Positions 12,821 through 25,548 of a DNA stretch of 64,000 nucleotides are shown here, one piece after another. The DNA is from Anadara kagoshimensis. Taxonomy: Eukaryota > Mollusca > Bivalvia > Arcoida > Arcidae. The position numbers were made by a program, and so were the translations under genes. Within the stretch, counting starts at the first letter, position 1. Every line of letters starts with the position of its first letter. The notes beneath the pieces are model-generated. The model worked only from the letters and a program-made list of their open reading frames with translations, ran no database searches and was not told the origin of the DNA. The stretch lies in assembly GCA_021292105.1 (NCBI GenBank), contig CM037860.1:10248698-10312697 (forward strand), written 5' to 3'.

Positions 12821-15270
12821 AAAAATAAAAAATAAAATTTAATTGCTAAGTGTACTTTGATTAACTACAATGCATTAAAGACGACACTAATTTTTTGCAT
12901 ATGTAATATTGAAATATGAAGCAAAATGTTTGTGCTTGTTTCAAAATGTAAAGAGACACAAGAAAGCAAAACAAAAAAGGATTATGTGTAACTGGAAGTA
13001 TTATTTACACGATTGTCAGTGGTAAAACAATTATTAGGATCAGTTTTTGAAGTACAAAAATGTTATATTTCAGCAAAACCATGATAACCAGATAGCTGCC
13101 GGTACACGAATAAAATTAACCACTTAAACTAGCCCATAGATTAGCCTAAAATTACAGTTTAAAGACACACTTTTAAAAGGTTGAATATTTACTTCAGTAG
13201 GCTTAAAAGCACCATTTAAAATAATTAAATTCTTAGCACAATTCTCGAGTCCTCTGTTATGAAGGGTTGGCGAAAAATCGATGAAGGTTCGTCTGTAACA
13301 GAAATCAGGTTTTGACAATAAGTTTATATACCACTAAGTTTGAAGCTAATAAAAGCTTTCTATATTAAACATCTTCCTTGCGTCAATCATTAGGTAAACC
13401 AGTCTGCTTAAGATTTGTAGTTCAATCTGAATTCTGAAATGTATTTTTCTTTGATTCAATTAAATATAACATCAAATAAAGAGATGTCTTACGTCAGTCA
13501 GCAGAATGGCGTACCTTAATCAAGTAACTGTAAATACGAGCACTTTTGTCTCAATAAGAGAATTCAATTTGACAAATAATTGGCACGTCACTTAATTCCT
13601 GTGACACGACAATTCCCGGAGTCTGCTTATTCCAAGTCTCGTTGGATCAATTTTAAATAACAATGAAAATAATTAACTGCCTCGGCCTTCATTTTGTTGT
13701 CAACAGATGAAGTAAAGTTACCAATATGAAGCGGTAGTTTGACACTTCACTGATTGAATTCAATGCCAGCAGTTTTAAGTCGGAACACTTCTATATCGCG
13801 TTGCTTTCATTTGGAAATGACGGCGACACAATTGATTGCCATAGAATTGTTTGTCTTTATGAGAACTGTCACATTTTTGTAAATAATACCAGAATCAATC
13901 TCATTCACCAATTTTGGTATATAAAGCGAGTGCCAAAAGCAATCCCGTCTATTCTTTCCCTTTTTAAACCGTTAAAACAAATGCTATCTTCTGTGTTTAT
14001 TTTCAGTAACAAGGTTAAAAGAGTATGTGTGAATTTATGTATGTCACTAGTAATGACAACTCAATTACAATGAATAGTTTTATTTCGAACAACAGACATT
14101 TCTGTAAGAACTATTTCTTTTAAACTGCTAAAGGCATTAATTATATTCGTTTGACGTCATCACTGGCTGTATTAATGGTATAACGGTATGATCATCGCTT
14201 GTCTTGTTTCAAATAATATGATTTGTTTCCTTATTGTTTCATAAGAATAAATAACTTTACTTTTCAAAAAGTAAACTGCTGTTAAGCGTATTGCTGCTCT
14301 ATCTATTAACTTTACACTTCGGTATCTGTCTGTCAATTATACCTAAGAAACTGTTTGTTTCTTCTTTTGGATATATCTACTTTTGAGCTTGATGACGGAT
14401 GGCTTTTTTCACAATATTTTTTGATATATTTTTCTGTTCAGTCAGAATAGGAGAATTTAATTGAAAGTGATATTCTTCATCTTCTATTTCTTTTGGCATG
14501 CACTTGCCACAGAGTCCCCGTTGTCTTTTTATATTAAGTATAGGTATCGTTCCGTAAGGTACATGTTATTCGCGAATTCCCTTGTTCAAACGTATTGGAT
14601 ACAATTGAACGTAAACAAAAGAGGTTATATAAATTGCTGCACGCTTTCTTTCACTCAAACATATCCATCACCACTGAATTACTGTACATGCACGATGAAA
14701 TATTTAGAAGTATATCTTTTTCCGTTAATCACTGTCTATCCAATGGCCTCTGAGAATAGCGTGTATTATTATATTATTGTTATTTTTCTTTGAAATGTCT
14801 GGTATACGTATGACACACATCATTGTGCATTCTATAGAATTGTTTTTGCCATCTTGTCAGAATGAAACCTACAATTCCAATAGTTTGATGTTATAAGTTT
14901 TCAGTCATTTTTGTAGGTTATAGCCTATATTGTTTACGTTTATCTACCAGCTCATGTGTTAAAACATTGTATAACATTCTACATAAAAAATGTACAGTGG
15001 ATGAAATTAGTCGATTGATTTCTATCTAAGTGAAATTCGCATTTCATGTCATTATACTATTCAAGTTATAAAATGAACAATATCTACAAAACCAAACCCA
15101 TAATTTTTCTGATAAAACAGTTAAATTGCCCAAAGAATTGGTATTGTTTTTTCACGTTTGCTAGATTCCCAATGCTCATCAGAAGTTCATAATTTGTGAC
15201 CACTCTGTTTAGTATGTTTATCTCGTATCGTGTTTATCTAAGGGTATTGGTATTATCGAGTTATAAGTCC
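12821..15270. other. AT-rich spacer, no gene seen
   Basis: Several open frames of 60-110 codons (13124-13318 minus, 13801-14073 plus, 14461-14793 plus) show no domain, signal or splice context that I can support as genes. Confidence 0.35.
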
Positions 15271-15274
15271 CATA

Positions 15275-15395
15275 ATAATAATTACATGTTATACCAGTTT
15301 TGATTTTACAGCACAAGACGGCCGTGTCGGAATACAATTCCTCATCAGTAGTGCTTGGACCAAAATTATGAAACCAAAATTATTTTGAAGATGTT
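15275..15395 (+). repeat. Dispersed repeat family D, copy 1
   Basis: 'ttataccagttttgatttta' then 'cagcacaaga' and 'tcggaatacaattc' to 'cagtagtgcttgga'. The same order occurs inverted at 44775-44890 and, more diverged, at 18950-19020. Function unknown; probably part of a transposon. Confidence 0.65.
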
Positions 15396-15631
15396 GAAGA
15401 GCTACCCAAAAAACCAAAATATATTTTGACAAAAAATCCAATTTTGCGATAAAACCGGAAATGCCAAGCCTTTTAGATGACATTATTGCTTTCGTGGTTA
15501 TTCCGCATTTCTGGTAACAGAAAGTTGGAGTTGGTGTCAATAAAACTATGTGGCTTATAATATTTGTATTTGATATTTTTTATTCATTCAATAATGGCTT
15601 TGTTATGTTGTAATAATGTATAACATAAATG

Positions 15632-15666
<35 letters not shown>
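15632..15666. repeat. (AT)n microsatellite
   Basis: About 35 bp of AT dinucleotides. Confidence 0.9.
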
Positions 15667-15669
<3 letters not shown>

Positions 15670-15992
15670 CATACTATGACGTGTTTAAAGGGTAGTATTT
15701 TAAGATATTATGTTTGTTGAGTTATACAGATACCCAGTACATTGATACGGTTCATCATGTCACGGAATCAACTAATCTCCTAGACAAATATTTTCTAGAA
15801 ATCATATCGATATTCCATCTTCATAATTACATAAGTGTTATCGAATGAACGTGTGGTGTTTTATTTATTGGCATTGTGTCTTGAAATCACATGATACATA
15901 AAAATGTTCTGTATTGCAAAAACGAACCATCCGTTTTAAATTCTTGACCCAAAAAAGTTAAATCATACCTATAGCATGATGACCAGCGATGC

Positions 15993-17140
15993 TAATCAAA
16001 AACAAACACGAATCACAATCCAGAAGCAAAGTAAAAACTTTGGAACTGACAAGTTAGGTTAGACTCGTGAACTTCCACCAGGAAAGATAGGCCGGGTGCT
16101 CCGGAATGGTAAGCACTTCCTGTTTAGCTAGCTACATCCGCCACGTGTGTAATCAAAATTGTGTGAAAGGAACATGGAACTAGGAGACGTCAAATATATC
16201 CAGGGCAATCCTGGACACAGAGACATCAAACTTATCAACAATACTGTGATAACGTCCATAAAACTTTTTGAAAGCCTTGATAAGCCTAGGCTTGCAATAG
16301 CCCCGAGTCAACAATTTATTTGTAAGCAGCGTGCTTGGTTGTACAAAGTCCCCGTAGTAAAAACAAGCTCTATTTTAGCGTATTAATTGGAAAACAAATA
16401 CACTATAAGCAGGAGAAGCAGGTATATTGCTGCATAAATAAAGAAAGTTGACAATAGAAAAATTGAAGTCATCACGTTTGTCATAAAGTTTCAAATGTAG
16501 CCTTTCGTGTGCGTCATAATTCAGGTATAAGTCTTAATATGAAGCAGAACTTGAGGAATCAGTCGTGTCTTTTATTTCAAGCTCACAAAGGTAGATGACA
16601 TTTACATAGTCTCCAAATTTAGGATTGTTAAGAGACAGAACGTCATCTATATATCTGTTTGTTGAGTTGAATGATTTGGCGACAGTTTTCTCTCCAGATT
16701 TAACAAGGTTCTGCATAAATTCTATTCTGCTATATAAGAATAAAGAAACAAATCAGCAAGCAATGGTGCACAGTTTGTACCCATTGGTATACCGATTGTT
16801 TGCTGAAAAACTATATTACCAAACACAACAAATATGTTATCTATCAAAAACTCCAACATTTTGTTGATGGTATCTTCAGTATATTTTTGTTTGAAATCCG
16901 TATGGTGCTTGACAAAATAACCAGAATCCCTGTTCAGCACCAGAACTTGTATCTTGGCTTACCGTTTTTGTAAAAGAAAGACAATAAGTGAATAATTTCT
17001 TTAAGACGTTCTTTTAATTTAGAATGAGGGATAGTGGTGTATAGTGTAGAAAAATCAAATATCTTAATACTTTTTACATGAGAAAAAGTATTAGAAGCAA
17101 GATGTTCAAGTAATTCTGTAGAATTTTTGAGAATCTAAAA
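15993..17140 (-). mobile_element. YIDD-type (probably Penelope-like) retroelement, longest copy
   Basis: The minus strand carries a broken reverse transcriptase: IFDFSTLYTTIPHSKLKERL (about 17020-17080), then KNGKPRYKF, GIPMGTNCAPLLADLFLYSY (16722-16940) and RYIDDVLSLNNPKFGDYVN (16534-16716; catalytic YIDD at 16642-16653), then YDKRDDFNFSIVNF and CSNIPASPAY. Frameshifts and stops separate the parts. No endonuclease (GIY-YIG) domain was seen downstream. The element 3' end is at 15993 with the shared tail. Penelope-like is my best family guess; another YIDD-type RT lineage is possible. Confidence 0.75.
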
Positions 17141-17176
17141 TCTGGTTGATTCCAGACCATCTAATTGAGTGAACCC

Positions 17177-17285
17177 TATCAAAACCTAATGCACTAACCA
17201 ATGTCCAAATCACAATCACAGAGGAAAGCCAAAATCTTTGAATCTGACAAAATAAGTTAAACACGCGAAGGAAAGAGAGGTAATA
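17177..17285 (-). mobile_element. Degenerate retroelement tail, copy 5
   Basis: 'atcaaaacctaatgcactaa', 'aatcacaatc' and 'acacgcgaaggaaagagagg' follow the family tail order with many changes. It abuts the 5' end of copy 4 and ends about 100 bp before gene A exon 1. Confidence 0.5.
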
Positions 17286-17380
17286 TTAACATTTTAAAAG
17301 AAAAAAATGAATCACCTTGACGAGCACAGTTTGTGACATCTTTATGTTATGATTGTATAACTGTTACTTTTCCTTTTCAG

Positions 17381-17514
17381 ATGTTGGATATACGGATTGG
17401 TGTTTTAGGTGGTAGCGCAGTAGAGGCTTTATTAAGGAAAATAAACCATCGTCTGTACCTCACAAGTCAACATCATAAGGTCCCAAATACAGACACTGGT
17501 ATAGAAATGTTAAT
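17381..17514 (+). CDS. Gene A exon 1 (visible): S2 lobe of ligand-binding domain
   Basis: Acceptor tccttttcag, donor gtaagt. 134 nt, enters in phase 0 and leaves in phase 2, the same length and phases as gene B exon 55372-55505. It reads DIRIGVLGGSAVEALLRK and ends GIEML before the split Ile codon, matching the 'SSAVIDYL' part of gene B. The upstream in-frame ATG at 17333 is intronic, not a start. Confidence 0.85.
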
Positions 17515-20500
17515 GTAAGTTGTTTAATATATTTAAAATCTATTAAAAATTTTGGTTCTTCTGAACCAAAACAGAGACGGTTATTACAATGGTTCAACGT
17601 GACAACATTTAACTGACACACGTTTCAATTTTTGAGGCCCTGAATAGAGAAACATCTGTAGAAACACGTCTTTAAATCATATCTGGAATCCTTTTGACAT
17701 GCATGCACAATTATTATCTGTTGATTTTGTAGAGAGGGAAAGGTAACGATTTAAAATCATCTTTTTGGTGAGCATGCGGTTTCGAGTTTTAGGTATTTCA
17801 AACCATCGGTCTAAATAAATACAATATACAATTCCTATTTACAAAATATTTTTATTTATGCTAATCTTTAAGCATTGGAAATATAAAGTGTATGATGCTA
17901 GTCTGGGAATTTAATAAAAGACATATTTATAAAAACAAAACATATCTGTCATAAAAGGTAATAGTCATAGTCCACGTTATTTACAAAAAAAGATTCGTTT
18001 TTGATATTTTAAACCTGCCATTAGCAAATATGCTCTCATGATTTTCCTGAGAAACAATGCAGTTATAGATCTAATTGGTAATTTGGAAACGTATATATAA
18101 ATATTATCTATTTTTACATATTTCAGTAATGGTACCTTAGATGCCTACCTCGGTGATTACCCAATCTTAGACTATGCAAGAGCTAAATTAGATCCAAAAT
18201 GTCGTCTGCGATTGTTGTCACAATTATTTGGTGAAGATGGTTATGGTATAGGCCTACCAAGATCATCACCGTTAAAAGTAAGTGATGTAATGCTAGTTCG
18301 TAAACCATGTCATCAACAATGCATTCATGTTAATTAACGAAATTCGCAAATGATATAACACTAATAATTTTAATCATAATATGAAAAAAATGGTATAAGT
18401 TCACAGTATAATTCATGGGAAGAAAATAGCGCATTTCGACCTTCATTTCTGATTCAACATATATTGGACATTTTGCACACCGAATAATTCGCATAGCACA
18501 TTATGTTACGTGTGCAACGTCCAACTCTTTTATACTCCCATAACAAAAAGAAAAAATCACTTCATTTCTTATAATCCAATTATAGAAATGTTTTCAACGA
18601 CAAATCAACAATTTAAAAAACAATATTGCCGTAGCAAGTAAAAATAGCATCGCTTTGCCGTAGGGATTCAAATGCCTCTTTGAGTCATCCATGATAAGAT
18701 GACGTAACTGAGAGTCAATCCATTCATGCAAACGTAATAGAAAAATATGACAAATCAAAATACTTGAAGCGAAAGAGAATTGAATTATTGCCAGATAATG
18801 ATTGTTCATAAAAATGTCTTCTTCCTGCTTCCTAAAAAACTAAGCTAGGTTTTATCTTTCAAATATTGTCTTAGGCGGTTTTGTAAAATATACTTTGGCA
18901 ATTCTAATTTTCAACTCCAACATTTTAAATATATATTGATTTCCACACTTTCTGTCCGAGCACTACTAATGGGGAAAATATTTACCAAACGGTCGTCTAG
19001 TCCTGCAATATTGAAACATGTTTTGTAATAAATAGAGTGAAAGCTAAGAAAATGGTTTGAGGTTTATACATGTCTTGTCGCCTTGTTGTTAGACAAAACC
19101 TTAAACTTGCCACCAATACTAATGCCTGACCCCATAGAAACATGATGTGTATGTTTTTTAATCTGTACTACAGGTTTGTAGAGTATATTTTGGACATTGT
19201 AGAAACAAGTGTCTGATAACCAATCATTCTTCTTATATATCGTGTATTTGTAAATGGATGCAAGTTAAAGGCCAAAGCGGAGATATTAATGTTGAAATAA
19301 CATTTGATACAACACTGGAACCTTTATACACATATATATGATGGTATAATTTTTCAACGTCCTGAAACATTGAACGGTCATCAATCATATTTACGGCAGT
19401 ATTCGATTTATCTAATGTACCTTACATTGGAATAATCTCTTGATATTCAGGTCGTACTTTATTCATTATTATTGGTGCTATAAACAATCAGGTTTGAAGT
19501 CTTTACGAGAACTGAAAATGTAATGTGATAAATATAGCTAAGAAAAGCTTTAAGGAATACACGCATTCAACCTTACATACAAAAATTGCTGTAAACATAA
19601 AAAAAAAAATATATATAATTACCTATCTCTTGAGCTGATTTTATGTGTTTTGTAGGGTAAACATTTCGTTTTATAATTTAAATGTGTTCAGGATTACCCT
19701 AAATATATTTTACGTCTGATAATTTCTTGTTTCTTTCCTTTTTATTCTCAGTTTTAATTACATACGTAACGCGTTTAGCTATCTAAACAGGGGGCACTTA
19801 TTCTTTCGAAACAGTCTGCCTCACTTCCCTGGTGAAAGATCACGTGTTAGTTTCAACAATTTTACTTTGAAATTGTGATATTTCATGGACTTTTAGGTTT
19901 CTTTTTTATTTTGATACCACTAATATTAGTGACAATAAACGTTAATGACAATTGTCAATTTTTTTTAATATTTACCGACTTTTTCATTAAATCAAAAATA
20001 GTTCTTAAACACCACATAAACATTGCAAGAATATCATTAAAGGACGAAATGTTGTCGAATAGAAACATTATTTTGAATTTTGAAATTCTTTGGACCGCCC
20101 TTTAAGCAATATTTAATATCTATTTATACAGAAACCATTATCAGAACAGATTCAAAAATACCACGAGAATGGTTTTATAGAGGATCTTATAGATGTCCAT
20201 TTTGCTGACGCCATTTGTTTAAATCAGAGAATTACACAAGAGGAATCTAGATTAGAAGTCCAGCACCATGCAGGATTATTTGTAATGCTTTCAGTAGGAA
20301 TACTGGTTGGAATTTGTATTTTATTTCTGGAATATGCAGTGTTTAGATGGGTCGTTCCATTTTGTCGTTCTCAACCAAGCAGCAGTAGATGGAAAGGAAC
20401 GAATGTCCTTTTTCTTAGCCAAGTAAGTTTTATTTGTGTTAGCACAAATCGTTCTCAACTAAGCATTTTTCTTAGTAAAGAAAAATTACTTGCTTAAATA

Positions 20501-23500
20501 TTAGATATTATCCAAAGTACTGAGACTATTGGAATAAAGGTAATCTCACTTCCAAACAGGGTATTTGGATTTCCAGATCATTCTCATGTTTTAAAATTGT
20601 ATTATGTAAACATATATTTTTTTCTGTATAAAGCATATAATTCTATACGCGTTTATGGTTTATAAATTTTTTTGCCATTTTCAGAGATTACACAGAATAA
20701 TAACAAGTATAGAACTTGTATCAGCACAGGATTCTGCCAGAGAGATGATTGGTATTGTAAAGAACAGAGACTTTGCAAGTTGTTTCAGAAGAGTACAATA
20801 AGGGTAATATATGATTGATTTTGACATTACAAACAATAGACAGCAAATTATACAATTTTGATTGATATTGATCTCTTACAAATGCCAATTTTCCGGTTAG
20901 TCTCAAAGCTAAACATATGGAAAATATTCACAATAAATGCATCTTTTGTCATTGAAGATGACAATCTCCTTAATTTATCTGTAGTGGAGGAGTGTATTAT
21001 TTTTAACATCTTCTCTGATATTCCTTATTAATTTAACATAAACTTTAAACGTCTTCCAGTTAAAATAAAAAATAAAAAAAATGGGCATGCTTATGGTGTT
21101 TATTAGCTCTATATATAATTGAAAATTAATATAAAAAATCTACAACCTTCTCCGGTAAAGCTGTTTCATATTGGAATGCCATAAAATGGAAGTCAGGAAA
21201 ACCAATATAATTGTAAAATAAGAAACTAAGAGATGATTGATGTGTCTTACTTCATTAAACTGGAAAATATTAGACAGTCAGTATTATCTCTTCTAACTTC
21301 TCTATAACTCCACAATGAATGACACTATTAATATAGCTTTTTATCTCATACAGATGGACGAAGATTCATTTCCTCTTCTTTAGATCATTACTATGGTAAT
21401 GACAGCTAGTGCATATGCCCTGTCCTAATAGATCACCCTGATTATATAGTGTTCTTAATATCTCTAATACACATCCTGTCAATATAAAGTTTATTCTTTT
21501 ACATTAATGTACAGCATAGTTAGACTGTAAATCACTCACTGGTTTGAGATATAGGCTTTAGTTTGTGGTATATGTTTCAAAAGCAATTTTCTTGCATAAA
21601 ATCTAAAACAGCAAATATTCACAGTTTTATGCAGATGTAATTACTTGTCATCCAATACACCTGTTATTGTCAAGCGTAATTTTAATGTATCTAACATTTA
21701 ATACCATAAATAGTCGCAAATTGAGAGTTATAAGCTCAATATTCTATTTATCATCATTCTTGGATCTAGACCCATGCGTCTGCATTCGTCTAACAGTTTT
21801 ACTAATTAACATCTAAAACATTAATTAATATACACCAGCTTAAGATATAAGTATGTAAAACTGTTTCATGGCCCCCTCAGAAGTCCTGTTTTCTTTAGAT
21901 CATTAAGTCGATGTGTTGCAAGTTATTGCAATCAATTCGGTGTATTAACCTAGCATATCTACTAGTTAAAAAGCACGTGTATAATTGTAAAACATCAAAT
22001 ACATTGTATCATTAAAAAAGAAATATGATATAGAACGTTGTTTGTATAAAACTTTGCAAGCAATCTAAAATTGTCAACAAAATAGGATTGGGAAAAAGTG
22101 TTTTGTTTTATTATTCGATTATTGAATTGAGGTCGAGGTGAAAACAAGGATGCAATAAAAATGTGTAAACGAATTGCATTGAACTTGTTAAAGAAACAAA
22201 AAGTCAGCATTAATAACAACATCCATTACTCAAGTCAGTTTATGCTGTTTGGAGCAGATAACGTAAGGAAAATGAAGATGAATACCAAGTTCAAAATGCA
22301 TAAAATAGATGCCAGGAAACCCAATTTTCATAATTGGATGAAAAAATATCTCCAAGCAAGAGAGCGACATCTGTTATATTGTACAGATAAAGAATGTAAT
22401 AAACACTATTGCAAACGTGCCCTTACTTAATGTTATTGAAAGTTGCATCATCACGATTCATTGCTGAAATATACCGATATTTGCTTTCTGAAAGATCGAA
22501 CCAAATTTGACATTGTTCTTTTTCAAAATTTTATTTTTTAAAAATATACTTTTGTCTAAAACATGCATATGGCTTCACATTTGCAAAATATAAAGGATAT
22601 GTGGTCATGTTTGTTAAGGCAGTAACATATGACTTTACAAGGTATAACCAACTTTATCCACATGCTATATCCCCCAACAAAAAGTTTTTAAAAGATTTGA
22701 TGAATCGGAGAGGTTGAGAGAAACTAGGACTATGTTTATACAACCAGCGTCTTTTAATTTACGTGATAAACTTTAACAATATTGATAAAGCTTTGAAAGC
22801 CTTTTGATAATCTTCCAATGAGGCTTATATAACAAATAATTTTTTCGGCGGACAACCAGAAATAATAGCAGAAAAATGTACACGGAAGTCATTATCTGTT
22901 ATGTGCAGGGGTAATTTTTCTGTATAAGATAACAAAGCTTTAATGATTATAAAATCTTAAAAGGAAGAATTGACAAACGATATTCTTGGCTGTTTGAACA
23001 GACAGCAGATTCGTATTGATTGAATCTATTAACTTCCAATATTTATATCCTAATGAATATGAACCCATATTTTACTTACTAGGAATTGACACAGGTGCAC
23101 TAAATCGGCTCATTTTGTTAAATCTCTTTTAATAAGGCTTGTACTATTAAATGCATGCCCTCTGTACTGGTCATGTCATGTCACTAATAATATAGGGTTA
23201 TTTAACTGATATTGTAAAATACTGTCCCTCGTTGACTCGACATTTGCACTCGCAAGCTCGTGCAAATGTCGAGTCAACGAGGAACATAATTCACAATATC
23301 AGTTCAATAACCCTTTTATTATATAGCAATATACACTTCATTTGTTTTCCACTTGTATTTTGTCTAAAAATACAGTTTATTCTCAAAATACACAAATATT
23401 GCACTAGTTCTTATATACTGATATAAGAATTAGTGCAATATAATTTTAGGAAAAAATATAAGATTTTATTTTCAATAAACTTTATGTAACAATAACCAGT

Positions 23501-25501
23501 TTGGCATCAGTAACAAGCAGTAATCATCAAAATTCACAAAATATAAGATGTTACCTTAAGAAGTTACATACAAAGTTACAGTTTTATGGCATAAAATTCC
23601 AAGATTTTAAAAAATATCACAAATTCAATCTTGAGAACTTTCAGAGTCAGAATAAATTATCCGGCGGAATTTCCTTTTGGGTTGAGGTCCAGTTGAAACA
23701 GACTGTGTCATGTTCACATTAATATTAAATGTACAATTCTGCAAAACAGTTCCAGAACCAAACACATTTGATAAAGATCCACTACCTAGGTTTGCATCGG
23801 AAGTTGAAGGAAAACTAGCAATTTTGTCACTTGCACATTGCGATTTGTCGGCATTTGAGACATTTAACACATTATTACACTTAAAAGGGGGATTTTGAAC
23901 ACTACTAGTATTATTTGCACTGTTTGCTTGATTACGTGTCAATATATCTGAAAACTCAATCTGTTCGTCATCCGAAAGCCTATCATAATATGACTCGATA
24001 CTATTTGTGTTTTTATGCCATGTTATATGTTTATTTTATCCCTTGCTACACCCGCTTTCCTTAAAGTCTGTACACATGTCTTTCTAACACTGTGATTAGT
24101 TTTATGTTCAAAACAACATTCTTTTGCAGCCATGGGCATAAGTTTTGCTAAATAATTCTCACCCATGGGCCTGGGATAATACCACAAATTGGAATCAATT
24201 CGTTCTTGGGGAATACATGTCAAATAAAATGGAAAGTCTAGTTATTTCGACTCTTCTGATCTTTTCTCTTAATACATTTTATAAGTTCTACCGGACCTTT
24301 TTCGTTTCTTGCTGCATAAACACTTGGTTTAACTTTTCTTGTGTTTTCTTTACCTCTTCCATCTCTGGTTTTTGTCATTCTTTCGCTAAATTCAATGTAC
24401 TCCCTGCCACTGGCAGTGTCAAACTTCAATTGCAAATCACCCACTTTTAACTGTCTATGTTCTTGACGACCCCTCAAACCAAAACATTTAGTGAAATAGT
24501 ACCAAACAGAAAATAAAAGAACTCTGGGACATGACTCTCCTAACTGTCCCTTTTCCCCACATAATTTCTTCCTCTGGGACTGATACTGCACGGGAAGCAT
24601 TTGGTTTCTGACCTTTTCCCGTTTTCCTAAGATCAACCAATTTGGCTGCGAGTGTTTTGTTTGATAAATTAAATCCCTTGTCCCTCAGTGTGTAACCATA
24701 TTCATAATCTTTTAAATACATATCGATACTAGATTCCATAGAATTTATTGAACCTGGCTCGTATTCAGTCCCATCCCGCTTCCTGACTTCTATATAAAAA
24801 CGACTAATAAGAATGTCCAGTTCATTTGGGGGTATGTTTTCAATATTCCGAAGCTCCCCCGCTTGTTTACAAAATATTCATACACGATTTCCAGATCTCT
24901 TTTCGTACAGTTTACCTTATTTAACTTCTTCTGTCCATCGATAAACTCCTGAATATCCGTTTTATCGGCAAGACTATTTAGCTCTTGCAATTGTGCACCA
25001 TCAGTCACTTGCACTGTCTGTGCACCAGACAACAACAACTCGATGTCTTTTTCAGCCATGATGCAGACGGATGTGTCACATGACAAAGTGTGCAATATGA
25101 AAAATTGATTCGAGAGACCTCGGACCGGAACAAAGTTTGCGTGTAAATTTCGATATATATTGCACGCTAACACCTCGGAATTTATCGTTTAATTTATATG
25201 CGATGCATATATTGCTATATAATAAACAAAAAATAAACTAAAATGTTGATTTGGGCCCCATTTTCAACACCTAGGTACCATTTACACAGAGACCGTGTAT
25301 TTTAGGGGAATTATGCTATTTTGTTCTAGATAAATGAATTTAAAATACCAAACATTACCAAAACGAAACCTCACATCCTCGTTTCAAATCTGAAAACCGA
25401 TAGTTTTTAACAAATTGTTGTTATATTAACACCAGATTATACACACGTATAAGTGTCAAGTGCATACAAACGCAAAAGAAAATATCAATGTTCATTATAA
25501 C

Positions 25502-25548
<47 letters not shown>

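Larger units (their letters stand above)
18278..20131 (+). other. Gene A intron with repeat fragments
   Basis: Contains a degenerate family-D copy (18950-19020) and a retroelement tail (about 19640-19885). Open frames at 18594-18809 (minus) and 19875-20105 (plus) have no supporting features. Confidence 0.5.

Noticed and set aside
14461-14793. 110-codon plus-strand frame with hydrophobic start
   Set aside because: AT-rich chance frame with no ATG in good context (starts TTG), no homology I recognise and no continuation by splicing.
22161-22430. 89-codon Lys-rich plus-strand frame
   Set aside because: No recognisable family, no splice or start evidence, in the middle of a gene A intron; kept only as a note.
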